Origin: Pseudomonas viridiflava
GTDB taxonomy: Bacteria > Pseudomonadota > Gammaproteobacteria > Pseudomonadales > Pseudomonadaceae
NCBI RefSeq assembly: GCF_900590755.1
Contig: NZ_UUOC01000001.1
Span: 496,001 to 560,000, forward strand
Direction of reading: 5' to 3'
DNA: 64,000 bases
A program made the position numbers and the translations under genes. Positions 1-7,702 of the stretch are shown here, in pieces; positions within the stretch are counted from its first letter, which is position 1, and the number at the start of each line of letters is the position of its first letter. The notes under the pieces are model-generated. The model searched no databases and was not told where the DNA came from. It saw nothing but the letters and a program-made list of their open reading frames with translations.

Positions 1-8
1 CAGCGTCC

Positions 9-41
9 AAACAAAAGCTCCCGGAGTTGCCTCGGGGAGCT
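9..41 (-). terminator. Intrinsic terminator for the gene at 198-527
   Basis: AGCTCCC (16-22) pairs with GGGAGCT (35-41), with a further GAG/CTC inner stem and a TTGC loop. Read on the minus strand the hairpin is followed by TTTTGTTT. It lies about 155 bases past the stop of the leftward gene, so it is a plausible Rho-independent terminator. Confidence 0.5.
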
Positions 42-138
42 GATTAGTATGCCACTGACACTTCTGGTGAGTGCTCTTTTCAATATTGAATATATTCCTG
101 CAGGAACAGCTTGTTGGGGAGCGCTGTGCCAGACTAAT

Positions 139-175
139 GCTATCGCTGCGTCGCGGTGCTCGTGAGCTCCTACAG
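139..175. repeat. Partial REP element (half palindrome)
   Basis: The sequence TCGCGGTGCTCGTGAGCTCC plus TACAG matches the right arm of REP copies elsewhere in the window, for example near 62370-62395 and 53297-53322. The left arm is missing, so this is a single REP arm. Confidence 0.5.
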
Positions 176-197
176 CTACTGGGTTTTAAATGACGAA

Positions 198-527
198 TCA
201 ATACAACCGATCTACTACCCGAACTTCCGCCTGCTGTTCGGTTTCAATCCACGCATTTCTCAAGGTCTGAAGTACTCGGCTCATGAATACCTTGTCGGCG
301 GCGGCCTTCTTGCCTACATAACCCTGGCCTCGGCGGTACATGCGCAGACGGGCGCGCATTTCAGGATGGACTTCACTGAATGCTTGTTCGTGAGTGCCTG
401 ATGCCAAAGGGTCGATATGAACTTCTCCCTCTTTGCAAACCCACAGAATATGGTTATCCAGACTGTCCTTGCGTGCCGCGAACAGTTGAGCCAGTTCATC
501 AATAGTCGGTTGTTTGTTCAAGTTCAT
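198..527 (-). CDS. Conserved hypothetical protein, 109 aa
   Basis: I do not recognise a family. The protein starts MNLNKQPTIDELAQLF and is soluble and charged, with no signal peptide or membrane segment. Its second half is rich in Arg and Ala (RARLRMYRRGQGYVGKKAAADK), as in small nucleic-acid- or protein-binding proteins, but no motif proves this. The start is well supported: AAGGAG sits about seven bases before the ATG at 527. It is monocistronic, with about 515 bases of gene-free DNA upstream and a terminator-like hairpin downstream. A role cannot be assigned from sequence. Confidence 0.7.
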   Translation of the reverse strand: MNLNKQPTIDELAQLFAARKDSLDNHILWVCKEGEVHIDPLASGTHEQAFSEVHPEMRARLRMYRRGQGYVGKKAAADKVFMSRVLQTLRNAWIETEQQAEVRVVDRLY

Positions 528-1042
528 GTGATACTCCTTGACCGCTCGTCAATCTGATTAATTAGTGAGTTCAAACACATCATCAAATCGGCCAATTGAT
601 TCGTATCGCTGCAGATGGACGATCTTGATCGTCCACACCCATGCAGAGCCGGCCCTAGACTAGATGCATGTAGCCTTGATGAAAAAGCCCTACACAAGGG
701 CGTCAAAACGAGAGGAGAAGTAGCGAAACATCCAGAACTTCGAGGGCAACCACACTACCGTCAGCCACAAGCCTCATGAGGACGTCGCGCCGGCATCTCT
801 ACGTCATAACGACGCTCATGCTGGCTCAGCTTCATCAATCTGCCTTGTGGGCAGCACACATCCGGGAACATCACGACGGCTCGTCGTGCATGTCAGGAAC
901 ACCCTTTTACTGCTCTCCCGATCAGGGAGACAGCTGCATAATGCAAGTCGAAAAGGGATGCGTCAATGGCTATGTAGTGATTATTTTGGAGCACTACATA
1001 TTTCTCATCGTGACTGGCCGGTCACCTTAGACCGGCCATCTG
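528..1042. other. Gene-free stretch with one perfect hairpin
   Basis: No ORF here has convincing codon use or a ribosome site. The region should hold the promoter of the gene at 198-527. TGGACGAT (616-623), a CTTG loop and ATCGTCCA (628-635) form a perfect 8-bp stem about 90 bases upstream of that start. There is no T-run, so it is more likely an operator or leader structure than a terminator. Confidence 0.4.
1015..1038 (-). terminator. Hairpin downstream of the stressosome operon
   Basis: TGGCCGGTC (1015-1023) and GACCGGCCA (1030-1038) form a perfect 9-bp stem with a six-base loop, five bases past the stop of the last operon gene. No T-run follows on the minus strand, so it may protect the 3' end rather than terminate transcription. 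Confidence 0.45.
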
Positions 1043-2995
1043 TCACGCCTGGCGGGTGCCTGAGGCCAGCATCGCGTCGACTTTTTCGAGCAATGCACCG
1101 AGTTTGAACGGCTTGATTATCATGTCCATGCCCTCCCCCAGAAAACTCTGCCGGTTAATGGCGTTTTCAGCATAACCAGTCATGAACAGCACTGGCAGGC
1201 AGGGACGCCAGCCCCGGGCACGGTCGGCCAGTTCGCGGCCGTTCATGTGCGGCAGCCCGACGTCAGAGAGCAGCAGGTCGATGGACGCATCGTTTTCCAG
1301 TAACGACAAAGCAGTGGCCACATCGGCGGCCTGAGTGCAGCGGTAGCCGTTGTCGATCAGCAGTTCATTGACGAACATGCGCACTGAGGCTGTGTCTTCA
1401 ACGATCAGGATATGCTGCCCCGCTCCCAACCTAGGCGGCGCAATGGGGGAATCCTGAGCAGGAGTGACACCAATACCCGCGGGAAACATCAAGGTCACTT
1501 CAGTGCCATGGCCCGCAAGGCTGCGAATCACGACATCGCCGCCTGACTGGCGGGCAAAACCATAAATGGTCGAAAGCCCCAGTCCGGTCCCTTCACCAAT
1601 GGGTTTAGTGGTAAAAAACGGATCGAACACCTTGTCGATTACGCTGTGCTCGATGCCAACGCCGTCATCCTTGACAGAGAGCGCAAGATACGCGCCATCG
1701 GCAAGCCTGGAATCACCCGTGGAATGTGCGGCAAAGGTCGTGACTTGAATCGTACCGCCTTGGGGCAGCGCGTCCCGGGCGTTGATCACCAGATTGAGCA
1801 ACGCACTTTCCAGCTGACTTGCATCCACCAGCGCAATCGCCGATTGCGAGGTCAGGTCCAGGGTCAGTGCAATACGTTTGCCGATGGTGCGCCGCAACAG
1901 GTCTTCCAGGGAGCGGATGTGCTGGTTGATATCAATCGGTCGTGCATCCAGCGGCTGCTGACGGGCAAAGGCCAGCAAGCGATGGGTGAGCGCCGCTGCG
2001 CTGGAGGCGGAAGCCAGAGCCGCATCGGCGTAGCGCATGATTTTATCAGGACGATTTTCTTCGGTGCGCTTTTTGATCAACTCGATGCCGGTGATGATCC
2101 CGGTCAGCAAGTTATTGAAGTCATGGGCGATACCGCCGGTCAATTTGCCGATCGCGTCCATCTTTTGTGCCTGCAGCAACTGAGCTTCGGTGCGGGCGCG
2201 TTCGGCGACCTCATGGGCCAGCTGGGTATTGACCGTGTCGAGCTGCTTGAGATGGGACTGCTCACGCCTTCGGTGCTCGGTGACATCCTCGATGAAGACC
2301 AGGCTCAACTCGGGTGTGCGGTAGGGCGAGATCTGCCATTCGGTTTCCCGCAACTCACTCCGGACCACCATGCGCAAGGTGCCCTTCCAGCGTTCCCCGG
2401 CCAGCAGCCCCGCGCGCAGCTCCTGAATGATGTCGTCCTGATCGTCAGCCAGAGACTCAAGCACGGTCTGCTGCGTTGCACTGTGCTGGATCAAGCGGGC
2501 AAAGGCGTGGTTGCACTCATGCACTTTGAGATCGGCGTCCATCACCGCGATCGGCGCGGAAATGTTGACGAATATCTCCCTGAAGCGCGCCTCACTCTCA
2601 CGCAATGCGTATTCGGTGTCCCGCACTCGGAGCAAGGTGCGCAAGGTCGCCAACAGCACGTCCGGGTCCACGGGATGGACCAGATAGGCATCGGCCCCTG
2701 CTTCCAGGCCCGTGACGATATCGGCAGTCTGAATCGATGCTGCAGAGACATGCACCACCGGGAGCAAGGCGGTGCGCGGCTCTGAACGCAGTAAGCGAAC
2801 GATATCGAAGCCGCTCATGTCCGGCAAATTCACATCGAGAATCAGCGCATCGGGTATCTGCGAAGCGATCAGCTCCAGCCCTTCGGTGCCGGTGCCCGCT
2901 TCGGACACGATAAAGTCATGCCGTTCCATGCGTCGGCGCAGGGCATAGCGAGTAGCGGCGTTGTCATCGACGATCAGCAGGCGTAGTTCACGCAT
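1043..2995 (-). CDS. Hybrid histidine kinase (REC-PAS-HisKA-HATPase-REC)
   Basis: This 650-aa cytoplasmic protein has no membrane segment. Residues 4-120 form a receiver domain (VDDN, phosphoacceptor D54 in ILDVNLPDMSG, Lys position replaced near VHPVDP). A PAS domain follows (about 132-245), then a HisKA domain with H291 in GIAHDFNN and an ATPase domain with N box NLVINARDAL and GTGLGLS. A second receiver (about 526-645) has D578 in LSDVGLP. The start at 2995 was chosen because MRELRLLIVDD begins the receiver fold and its ATG overlaps the stop of the upstream kinase by 8 bp; a longer frame to 3082 would only add an Arg/Lys/Ser tail. It is the last gene of the stressosome operon and is probably an output phosphorelay protein. 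That link is inferred from position. Confidence 0.9.
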   Translation of the reverse strand: MRELRLLIVDDNAATRYALRRRMERHDFIVSEAGTGTEGLELIASQIPDALILDVNLPDMSGFDIVRLLRSEPRTALLPVVHVSAASIQTADIVTGLEAGADAYLVHPVDPDVLLATLRTLLRVRDTEYALRESEARFREIFVNISAPIAVMDADLKVHECNHAFARLIQHSATQQTVLESLADDQDDIIQELRAGLLAGERWKGTLRMVVRSELRETEWQISPYRTPELSLVFIEDVTEHRRREQSHLKQLDTVNTQLAHEVAERARTEAQLLQAQKMDAIGKLTGGIAHDFNNLLTGIITGIELIKKRTEENRPDKIMRYADAALASASSAAALTHRLLAFARQQPLDARPIDINQHIRSLEDLLRRTIGKRIALTLDLTSQSAIALVDASQLESALLNLVINARDALPQGGTIQVTTFAAHSTGDSRLADGAYLALSVKDDGVGIEHSVIDKVFDPFFTTKPIGEGTGLGLSTIYGFARQSGGDVVIRSLAGHGTEVTLMFPAGIGVTPAQDSPIAPPRLGAGQHILIVEDTASVRMFVNELLIDNGYRCTQAADVATALSLLENDASIDLLLSDVGLPHMNGRELADRARGWRPCLPVLFMTGYAENAINRQSFLGEGMDMIIKPFKLGALLEKVDAMLASGTRQA

Positions 2996-3845
2996 CACCG
3001 TGCCCCGCAGCAATTGCCAGGGGGATAACGACGTAGAACGTCGAGCCTTGGCCTGGCTGGCTTTCGACCCCGACCTGCCCACCGAGCAGTTCAGCGAAAC
3101 GCTTGCACAGCGACAAACCCAGCCCCGTGCCGCGCAAGCGCTTTTGCAGCGGTGAGTCGATCTGCGAGAAATCCTCGAACAGGGCGCCGTGCATCTCCTG
3201 CGGAATGCCCACCCCCGTGTCAGTTACTGCGAAGCGGATCTGGTCGTCGCCTTCCAGCCTGGCTGACACCCGGACTTCACCGCGCTGGGTGAATTTCAGC
3301 GAATTGGAGACGAAGTTACGCAGAATCTGCGCAAGCTTCTTGTCATCGGTATAAAGCCGTGGCAACCCGACCGGCTCCTCGAATATGAGGTCAACCGCCG
3401 ATGCATTGACGATCGGCCGGAACATGCCGCGAAGGGCCGAAAAAAGATCGAACATATCGAACCAGGCAGCGGAAATAGTGATGCGCCCTGCTTCGATCTT
3501 CGCCAGGTCGAGCAAATCGTCGACCATGTCGCTCAGCTCCTGAGCGGCACCGCTGACAAAAGCCACCTGTTTTTGCTGCTCGTCGCTCAAAGGGCCGTCG
3601 ATTTCATCCTTGAGCAGGCTGGTGATGCTCAGGATCGACCCCAGCGGCGTGCGAAATTCGTGACTCATGTAGGACAGGAAACGGCTCTTGAGATCCGAGG
3701 CCTGACGCAATTCATCGGCCTGGTTATCCAGCTCGGCATAAAGCGCCAGTACGCCCTGATTGGTTTCTTCCAGTTCGGCGCGCAAGGCTTCGGCCTCGGC
3801 GCGCAAGGTTTGCAGTTCAAGTTCGGCAGCGGTCGAATCAGGCAT
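2988..3845 (-). CDS. Soluble sensor histidine kinase with coiled-coil N-terminus
   Basis: The 285-aa protein begins with a Leu/Glu/Ala-rich coiled coil (about 5-50). A classic HisKA site follows (H62 in SYMSHEFRTPLGS), then an ATPase domain with NFVSNSLKFT, DTGVGIP and RGTGLGLSLCKR. It has no membrane segment, PAS or other input domain, so its signal must come through a partner protein. The start at 3845 overlaps the previous stop by 8 bp, which indicates translational coupling. In the RsbRST modules of some Gram-negative bacteria, two-component proteins replace the sigma-B output. This kinase is the obvious receiver of a signal from RsbT or the phosphatase, and the receiver-bearing kinase just downstream is its likely partner (inference). 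Confidence 0.9.
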   Translation of the reverse strand: MPDSTAAELELQTLRAEAEALRAELEETNQGVLALYAELDNQADELRQASDLKSRFLSYMSHEFRTPLGSILSITSLLKDEIDGPLSDEQQKQVAFVSGAAQELSDMVDDLLDLAKIEAGRITISAAWFDMFDLFSALRGMFRPIVNASAVDLIFEEPVGLPRLYTDDKKLAQILRNFVSNSLKFTQRGEVRVSARLEGDDQIRFAVTDTGVGIPQEMHGALFEDFSQIDSPLQKRLRGTGLGLSLCKRFAELLGGQVGVESQPGQGSTFYVVIPLAIAAGHGDA

Positions 3846-4854
3846 TGAATGCCTCCATGGCAATAACCAGGACGGTGACATCATCACGCCCACGGCAATA
3901 ATCGCGATGCAGCAGCGCCGCAATCACCGCAGGATGACGATAGATCAGACCCGGGTAATCACGCAGGTTCCAACGAGATTGCAGACCGTCGCTGTACATC
4001 ACCAATAACTGCCCGTTTACCTGAGAATGTTCGAAAGCCTGAGCTTTCCTGAACTGCAACCCGACGATACCCGGGTGGGACGCCAGCCCTCGGGTTTTGT
4101 CTTCATCGATCAGGGTTGCACCGATATTGCCAATCCCTACGAAGCGTAGCCCAGCGCCCGCCGCGTCGAACTGGACCAAAGCTGCCGCGCCGCCACGAGT
4201 GCCCTTCATGGCATGGTGCATGTCTTCAAGCACCCGCTCTGCAGTTTCGAACGGCTGCCGGATAAACTCGACTTCCCCCGCCCGTGCAGCGACTTCCGCA
4301 TCTTCACCATGGCCAAGGCCATCAATGATCAACCCACTGATGCGCTGTCCCTGAACCGCCAGGGACCAGACATCACCGCAGGCCGGATCATCGTGAAGCG
4401 AATGCTGATTGATACCGATACGCAGGTCTTTGGTCCGGTTATTGCGAGCAAAAAAACGCGTCAGTACGATAGCCCCGCGTCCATCCACGTGAACATCGAA
4501 TACATCGGCCTGACGCTCAATGGCGCCCAGCCCGATGCCTTGCGTCCCGACCGTGGAAAATCCGTCACGCAGGCTCGCATGCAAGTCGAAGCCCGGCCCA
4601 CGGTCCACCGCAATGATCTCCATTGCCGTAAATCCTGAAGCGTCGAACACCCGCAGGTGCAGCTCGCCGCGAATCGCGTGTTTGAGGATATTGCTCGCCA
4701 GCTCAGTGGCCACCAACGCAACACGCCCGGCATCAACGGCATCGAAGCCCAGTGTCTCGGCCAACTGCTGAGCCGTGCGCCGGGCATGCCCGATCTGGCT
4801 GTTGTCTTCGATCAATAAAACCTGGGTCAGGCTGCCACGCAGGTTCACGTCCAT
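3838..4854 (-). CDS. Fused HATPase switch kinase and SpoIIE-type phosphatase (RsbX-like)
   Basis: The 338-aa protein has two parts. Residues about 15-135 form a GHKL ATPase of the RsbW/RsbT type (N box VATELASNILKHA, then VDRGPGFD and GIGLGAIERQ). Residues about 150-333 form a PP2C/SpoIIE phosphatase (IIDGLGHGEDAEVAA, then MYSDGL and GRDDVTVLVI, which carry the metal-binding aspartates). In Bacillus, RsbX resets the stressosome by dephosphorylating RsbR and RsbS. Here the same role is likely, but the N-terminal kinase-like domain adds a possible opposing activity. The gene overlaps rsbT by 10 bp and the downstream kinase by 8 bp. Family assignment is firm; substrates are inferred. Confidence 0.9.
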   Translation of the reverse strand: MDVNLRGSLTQVLLIEDNSQIGHARRTAQQLAETLGFDAVDAGRVALVATELASNILKHAIRGELHLRVFDASGFTAMEIIAVDRGPGFDLHASLRDGFSTVGTQGIGLGAIERQADVFDVHVDGRGAIVLTRFFARNNRTKDLRIGINQHSLHDDPACGDVWSLAVQGQRISGLIIDGLGHGEDAEVAARAGEVEFIRQPFETAERVLEDMHHAMKGTRGGAAALVQFDAAGAGLRFVGIGNIGATLIDEDKTRGLASHPGIVGLQFRKAQAFEHSQVNGQLLVMYSDGLQSRWNLRDYPGLIYRHPAVIAALLHRDYCRGRDDVTVLVIAMEAFNA

Positions 4855-5249
4855 CGGGTGATCGATATACGCGTACCCGCACCCGGCGCAGTGTCAAGCT
4901 CGAACTCATCGACCAGCCGCTTGGCGCCTGTCAAACCCAGGCCCATGCCATTGCCGGAGGTCCAGCCATCGGTCATGGCCAGCTTCAGATCCGGGATACC
5001 CGGACCTTCATCGCGGAATGTAATGCGCAGGCCGGTGCGCATATTGTCTTCGATAATTTGCCAATCCATGTCGCCGCCACCACCGTAGACCATGGTGTTG
5101 CGTGCCAACTCACTCACGGCAGTGACCATTTTGGTCAGGTCGATCAGCCGCATGCCGCATTCCTGAGCCAGCTTGCGGGCCGTCTGGCGCGCAAGTACGA
5201 CATCCTGTTCGATCAGCACGGGCTGCGTGCCGCTGCTGCGCACGGTCAT
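4845..5249 (-). CDS. rsbT: RsbT switch serine/threonine kinase
   Basis: The 134-aa protein is a single GHKL ATPase domain that matches RsbT over its full length. It has the N box AVSELARNTMVYGGGG, the G1 box FRDEGPGIPD and the glycine-rich NGMGLGLTGAKRLVDEF. In Bacillus, RsbT sits on the RsbR/RsbS complex, phosphorylates it under stress and is then released to activate an output protein. The start overlaps the rsbS stop as ATGA, the usual arrangement for these interacting proteins. No RsbU-like partner with an RsbT-binding domain is present here, so the released RsbT must act on something else, probably the kinases or phosphatase downstream. Confidence 0.93.
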   Translation of the reverse strand: MTVRSSGTQPVLIEQDVVLARQTARKLAQECGMRLIDLTKMVTAVSELARNTMVYGGGGDMDWQIIEDNMRTGLRITFRDEGPGIPDLKLAMTDGWTSGNGMGLGLTGAKRLVDEFELDTAPGAGTRISITRWT

Positions 5250-5608
5250 TGGGCAAGCACTCGCTCTTGGAGCAGCTTCATGCCGCGCTCTACGTTCAGC
5301 GCAGTGCTGACGCCCGGCAAGGTCATACCCAGTTCAACCAGGGTGATAGCTACGGCAGGCTGCATGCCCACCAGCACGGTTTCGGCGTCCATGATGCGCG
5401 AAAGGCCGGAAATGGTGCCGATCATGCGCCCGACGAACGAATCGACGATGTCCAGCGCCGAGATGTCGATCAAGACACCCCGGGCCGAGGTTTTGCTGAT
5501 CCGCTCGGACAAATCATCCTGCAACGTCAGGGCAAGCTGATCGTGCATGTCGACCTGAATCGTCACCAGCAGATAAGCGCCCATCTGCAGAATAGGGATA
5601 CGTTCCAT
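5246..5608 (-). CDS. rsbS: RsbS STAS-domain stressosome scaffold
   Basis: This 120-aa STAS-domain protein is the minimal stressosome scaffold that binds RsbT. The phosphorylation-site motif is present: S57 in ALDIVDSFVGR aligns with Ser59 of Bacillus RsbS. The strand-helix pattern VLIDIS...TVLVGMQPAVAITLVELG is also typical. The gene starts five bases after the rsbR stop and its stop overlaps the rsbT start, so the R-S-T order is the conserved one. The intact serine indicates that the phosphorylation switch works as in Bacillus. Confidence 0.94.
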   Translation of the reverse strand: MERIPILQMGAYLLVTIQVDMHDQLALTLQDDLSERISKTSARGVLIDISALDIVDSFVGRMIGTISGLSRIMDAETVLVGMQPAVAITLVELGMTLPGVSTALNVERGMKLLQERVLAQ

Positions 5609-5612
5609 GGCT

Positions 5613-6464
5613 TCATACCGCCTTGGTGACAGTCATTCCCAGGCGACGCAGCGCCAGGGCCAGTGCGTCGGCGAGATTGGCCTTGGTGACCACGCCCTGC
5701 AAGTCCAGCCCCAGGTGCACGATGGTCTGTGCGATTTGCGGACGCACGCCACTGATGATGCAGTCAGCGCCCATCAGACGGATGGCCGTCACGGTCTTGA
5801 GCAAGTGCTGAGCCACCAGGGTATCAACGGTCGGAACCCCGGTAATGTCGATAATCGCGATTTCAGAACCCGTATCGACGATGCGCTGCAACAGCGACTC
5901 CATGACCACTTGAGTGCGCTGAGAATCCAGCGTACCGATCATTGGCAAGGCCAGCACGCCGTCCCAGAGTTTGACCACGGGTGTCGACAGTTCCAGCAGC
6001 TCTTCCTGCTGGCGCTTGATCACGTTTTCCCGGGATTTCTGGAACGTACGGATGGTGTGCATCGCCAAGGCGTCGAGCAATTCCGACAGCTCCAGCAGTT
6101 GCTCGGCGTAAATTGCCGGATCAGCTTCATATTCGCGTTGCAGCAGATTGAAGACTGGGCCTTTGAGCGAGAACACAAAACTGGCGGTCTGCTGCGAGTC
6201 CTGGCCAATCAGTGCACGGCTTTGCGAAAGCTTTTCGAGGAACTGACGAATTTCGTCCCAGTCGCTACCGACCAACGACTGGTGGCGACCTTTTTCTGCA
6301 ACCGAGATCACCAGGCGCAGGAACTCCGCGGACTGCTGTTTAAGATCGTCTTCCTTGATATTGCGGGTCGCGCCACTGGCTTCCAGCGCCGAGAGCCAGG
6401 CGGTCGTCAGTTCCTGCTGAGAGGCCTTGATTGCGTCCACGGTTTTTTGCTGCACTGCTGCCAT
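5613..6464 (-). CDS. rsbR: RsbR stressosome sensor (RsbRD N-terminal domain plus STAS)
   Basis: The 283-aa first gene of the operon has a helical N-terminal sensory domain (about 10-145, RsbRD_N type) and a C-terminal STAS domain (about 160-275). Both regulatory threonines are conserved: T215 in TVDTLVAQ and T247 in QIAQTIVHLG, matching T171 and T205 of Bacillus RsbR. No haem-globin signature is obvious in the sensor domain, so the ligand or stress is unknown. Only one RsbR paralogue is present in the window, so the complex may use one sensor type, or others may be encoded elsewhere. AGGAGA lies about nine bases before the ATG. The 215-base gap upstream should hold the operon promoter. Confidence 0.94.
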   Translation of the reverse strand: MAAVQQKTVDAIKASQQELTTAWLSALEASGATRNIKEDDLKQQSAEFLRLVISVAEKGRHQSLVGSDWDEIRQFLEKLSQSRALIGQDSQQTASFVFSLKGPVFNLLQREYEADPAIYAEQLLELSELLDALAMHTIRTFQKSRENVIKRQQEELLELSTPVVKLWDGVLALPMIGTLDSQRTQVVMESLLQRIVDTGSEIAIIDITGVPTVDTLVAQHLLKTVTAIRLMGADCIISGVRPQIAQTIVHLGLDLQGVVTKANLADALALALRRLGMTVTKAV

Positions 6465-6679
6465 GTTGTTTTATCTCCTGAACGATTCCGGCACCGATGA
6501 TCAATCAAGGGCGCAACATCGATATAAACGGGGTACGAGCTTAACTATGGCGCGATTCTCTACGGTTTGCGTCGAAATGCAAGAGGCCACTGCTGGCAAA
6601 ATGCCGAATGCTGACAGTCAAGATTTATAGATCACCATTAAAGTGCAAGATCTATCCAAAAGCGTGGTTTTTCCACCTG

Positions 6680-7567
6680 TCAAGATAGTTTGTCTGAACT
6701 CACGTCAGCGAACACTTCCACTATTTGGTCGATCACTGCCCTGACCCGTGCGGTATGGCGCAAATCCTCATGGGTGACCAGCCAGATGTCATACGTGCCC
6801 TGCCGTTGCCGATCCGGCCACAGCCGCGTCAGCCCGTCGGCTTCAGCGAGGCAGACCGGCACTTCGCCGATACCGATGCCTGCGGCGATGGACCGACGCA
6901 TCATCAGCCCGGTGTTCATCGTCGCCACCAAGCGCCCTTGGGTTATGGGCTCGGAAACGATAGTCGGCTCCCGGCCGTTTTCCAGATAAGGCTGATAGAT
7001 AACCAGATCATGCCCGGCGAACTCCGAACCTGGCTGCGGTTCACCTTTGCGCTGCACGTACCCCGCCGAAGCAAACAGCCCAACGGGGAAGCGCGCGATA
7101 CAGCGCGTGATCAGATCGGGGTTTTCCGGCTTGATGTTTCGCACGGCGATATCCGCCTCGCGCTTGGACAGGCTCAACATCTGAATAGACGTATCGAGCC
7201 GGACCCGCACGTCCGGGTGTTGCAAATGCAGGCTGGCAATCGCCGGGATCAGAAAATCGGTCGCCAGCGTGTCGGTAGTAGTAATCCTTACTTCGCCGGT
7301 CAGGCGATCGTCCAGCCCTTGAATCTGGCGTTGCAATTCCAGCGCCGAGCGCTCCATCTTTTCCACCGACTTGAGCGCCGCCTCCCCGGCTACGGTCAGC
7401 ACATAGCCCTCTGAAGTGCGCAGAAACAGAATGGTGCCCAGGGCCTTTTCCAACGCTGCAATTCTGCGCCCGACGGTTGCCTGATCAACGTTAAGCACTC
7501 GGGCCGCGCCTCGTAAGGTGGCCTTGCGGCAGACGGCCAGAAAGATCCGCGTGTCATCCCAATTCAC
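6680..7567 (-). CDS. LysR-family transcriptional regulator
   Basis: The 295-aa protein has an N-terminal winged HTH (WDDTRIFLAVCRKATLRGAA, DQATVGRRIAALE) and a periplasmic-binding-protein-like effector domain. The frame is open to 7663, but a GTG at 7567 gives the family's usual start (xNWDDTRIF) and has GGAGG four bases upstream; an ATG at 7588 lacks a site. It is divergent from the MFS exporter gene at 7703, and the roughly 135-base shared intergenic region suggests it controls that gene. The effector is unknown. Confidence 0.88.
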   Translation of the reverse strand: MNWDDTRIFLAVCRKATLRGAARVLNVDQATVGRRIAALEKALGTILFLRTSEGYVLTVAGEAALKSVEKMERSALELQRQIQGLDDRLTGEVRITTTDTLATDFLIPAIASLHLQHPDVRVRLDTSIQMLSLSKREADIAVRNIKPENPDLITRCIARFPVGLFASAGYVQRKGEPQPGSEFAGHDLVIYQPYLENGREPTIVSEPITQGRLVATMNTGLMMRRSIAAGIGIGEVPVCLAEADGLTRLWPDRQRQGTYDIWLVTHEDLRHTARVRAVIDQIVEVFADVSSDKLS

Positions 7568-7702
7568 AAGGCCTCCGACGTGATGCATTTTTGCATCTGA
7601 GTAGAGAGAAATAACTGCAAGATTGCATCGATCATCGCCGTTACCATGGATCCAGCCAAGCACTTTGTGGTGCTTATTCGATTCTGTCCGGGGGATTGCC
7701 TC

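Noticed and set aside
524..706. Minus-strand 60-aa frame upstream of the 198-527 gene
   Set aside because: It covers the likely promoter of the downstream gene, has no conserved pattern or good ribosome site, and contains a perfect hairpin.
776..1030. Plus-strand 84-aa frame
   Set aside because: No ribosome site; overlapping frames are equally open and codon use is not gene-like. It lies in the promoter/terminator region of flanking genes.
1646..2785. Plus-strand 379-aa frame
   Set aside because: Antisense shadow of the hybrid kinase gene at 1043-2995; composition (Gln/Arg/His-rich) is typical of shadows.
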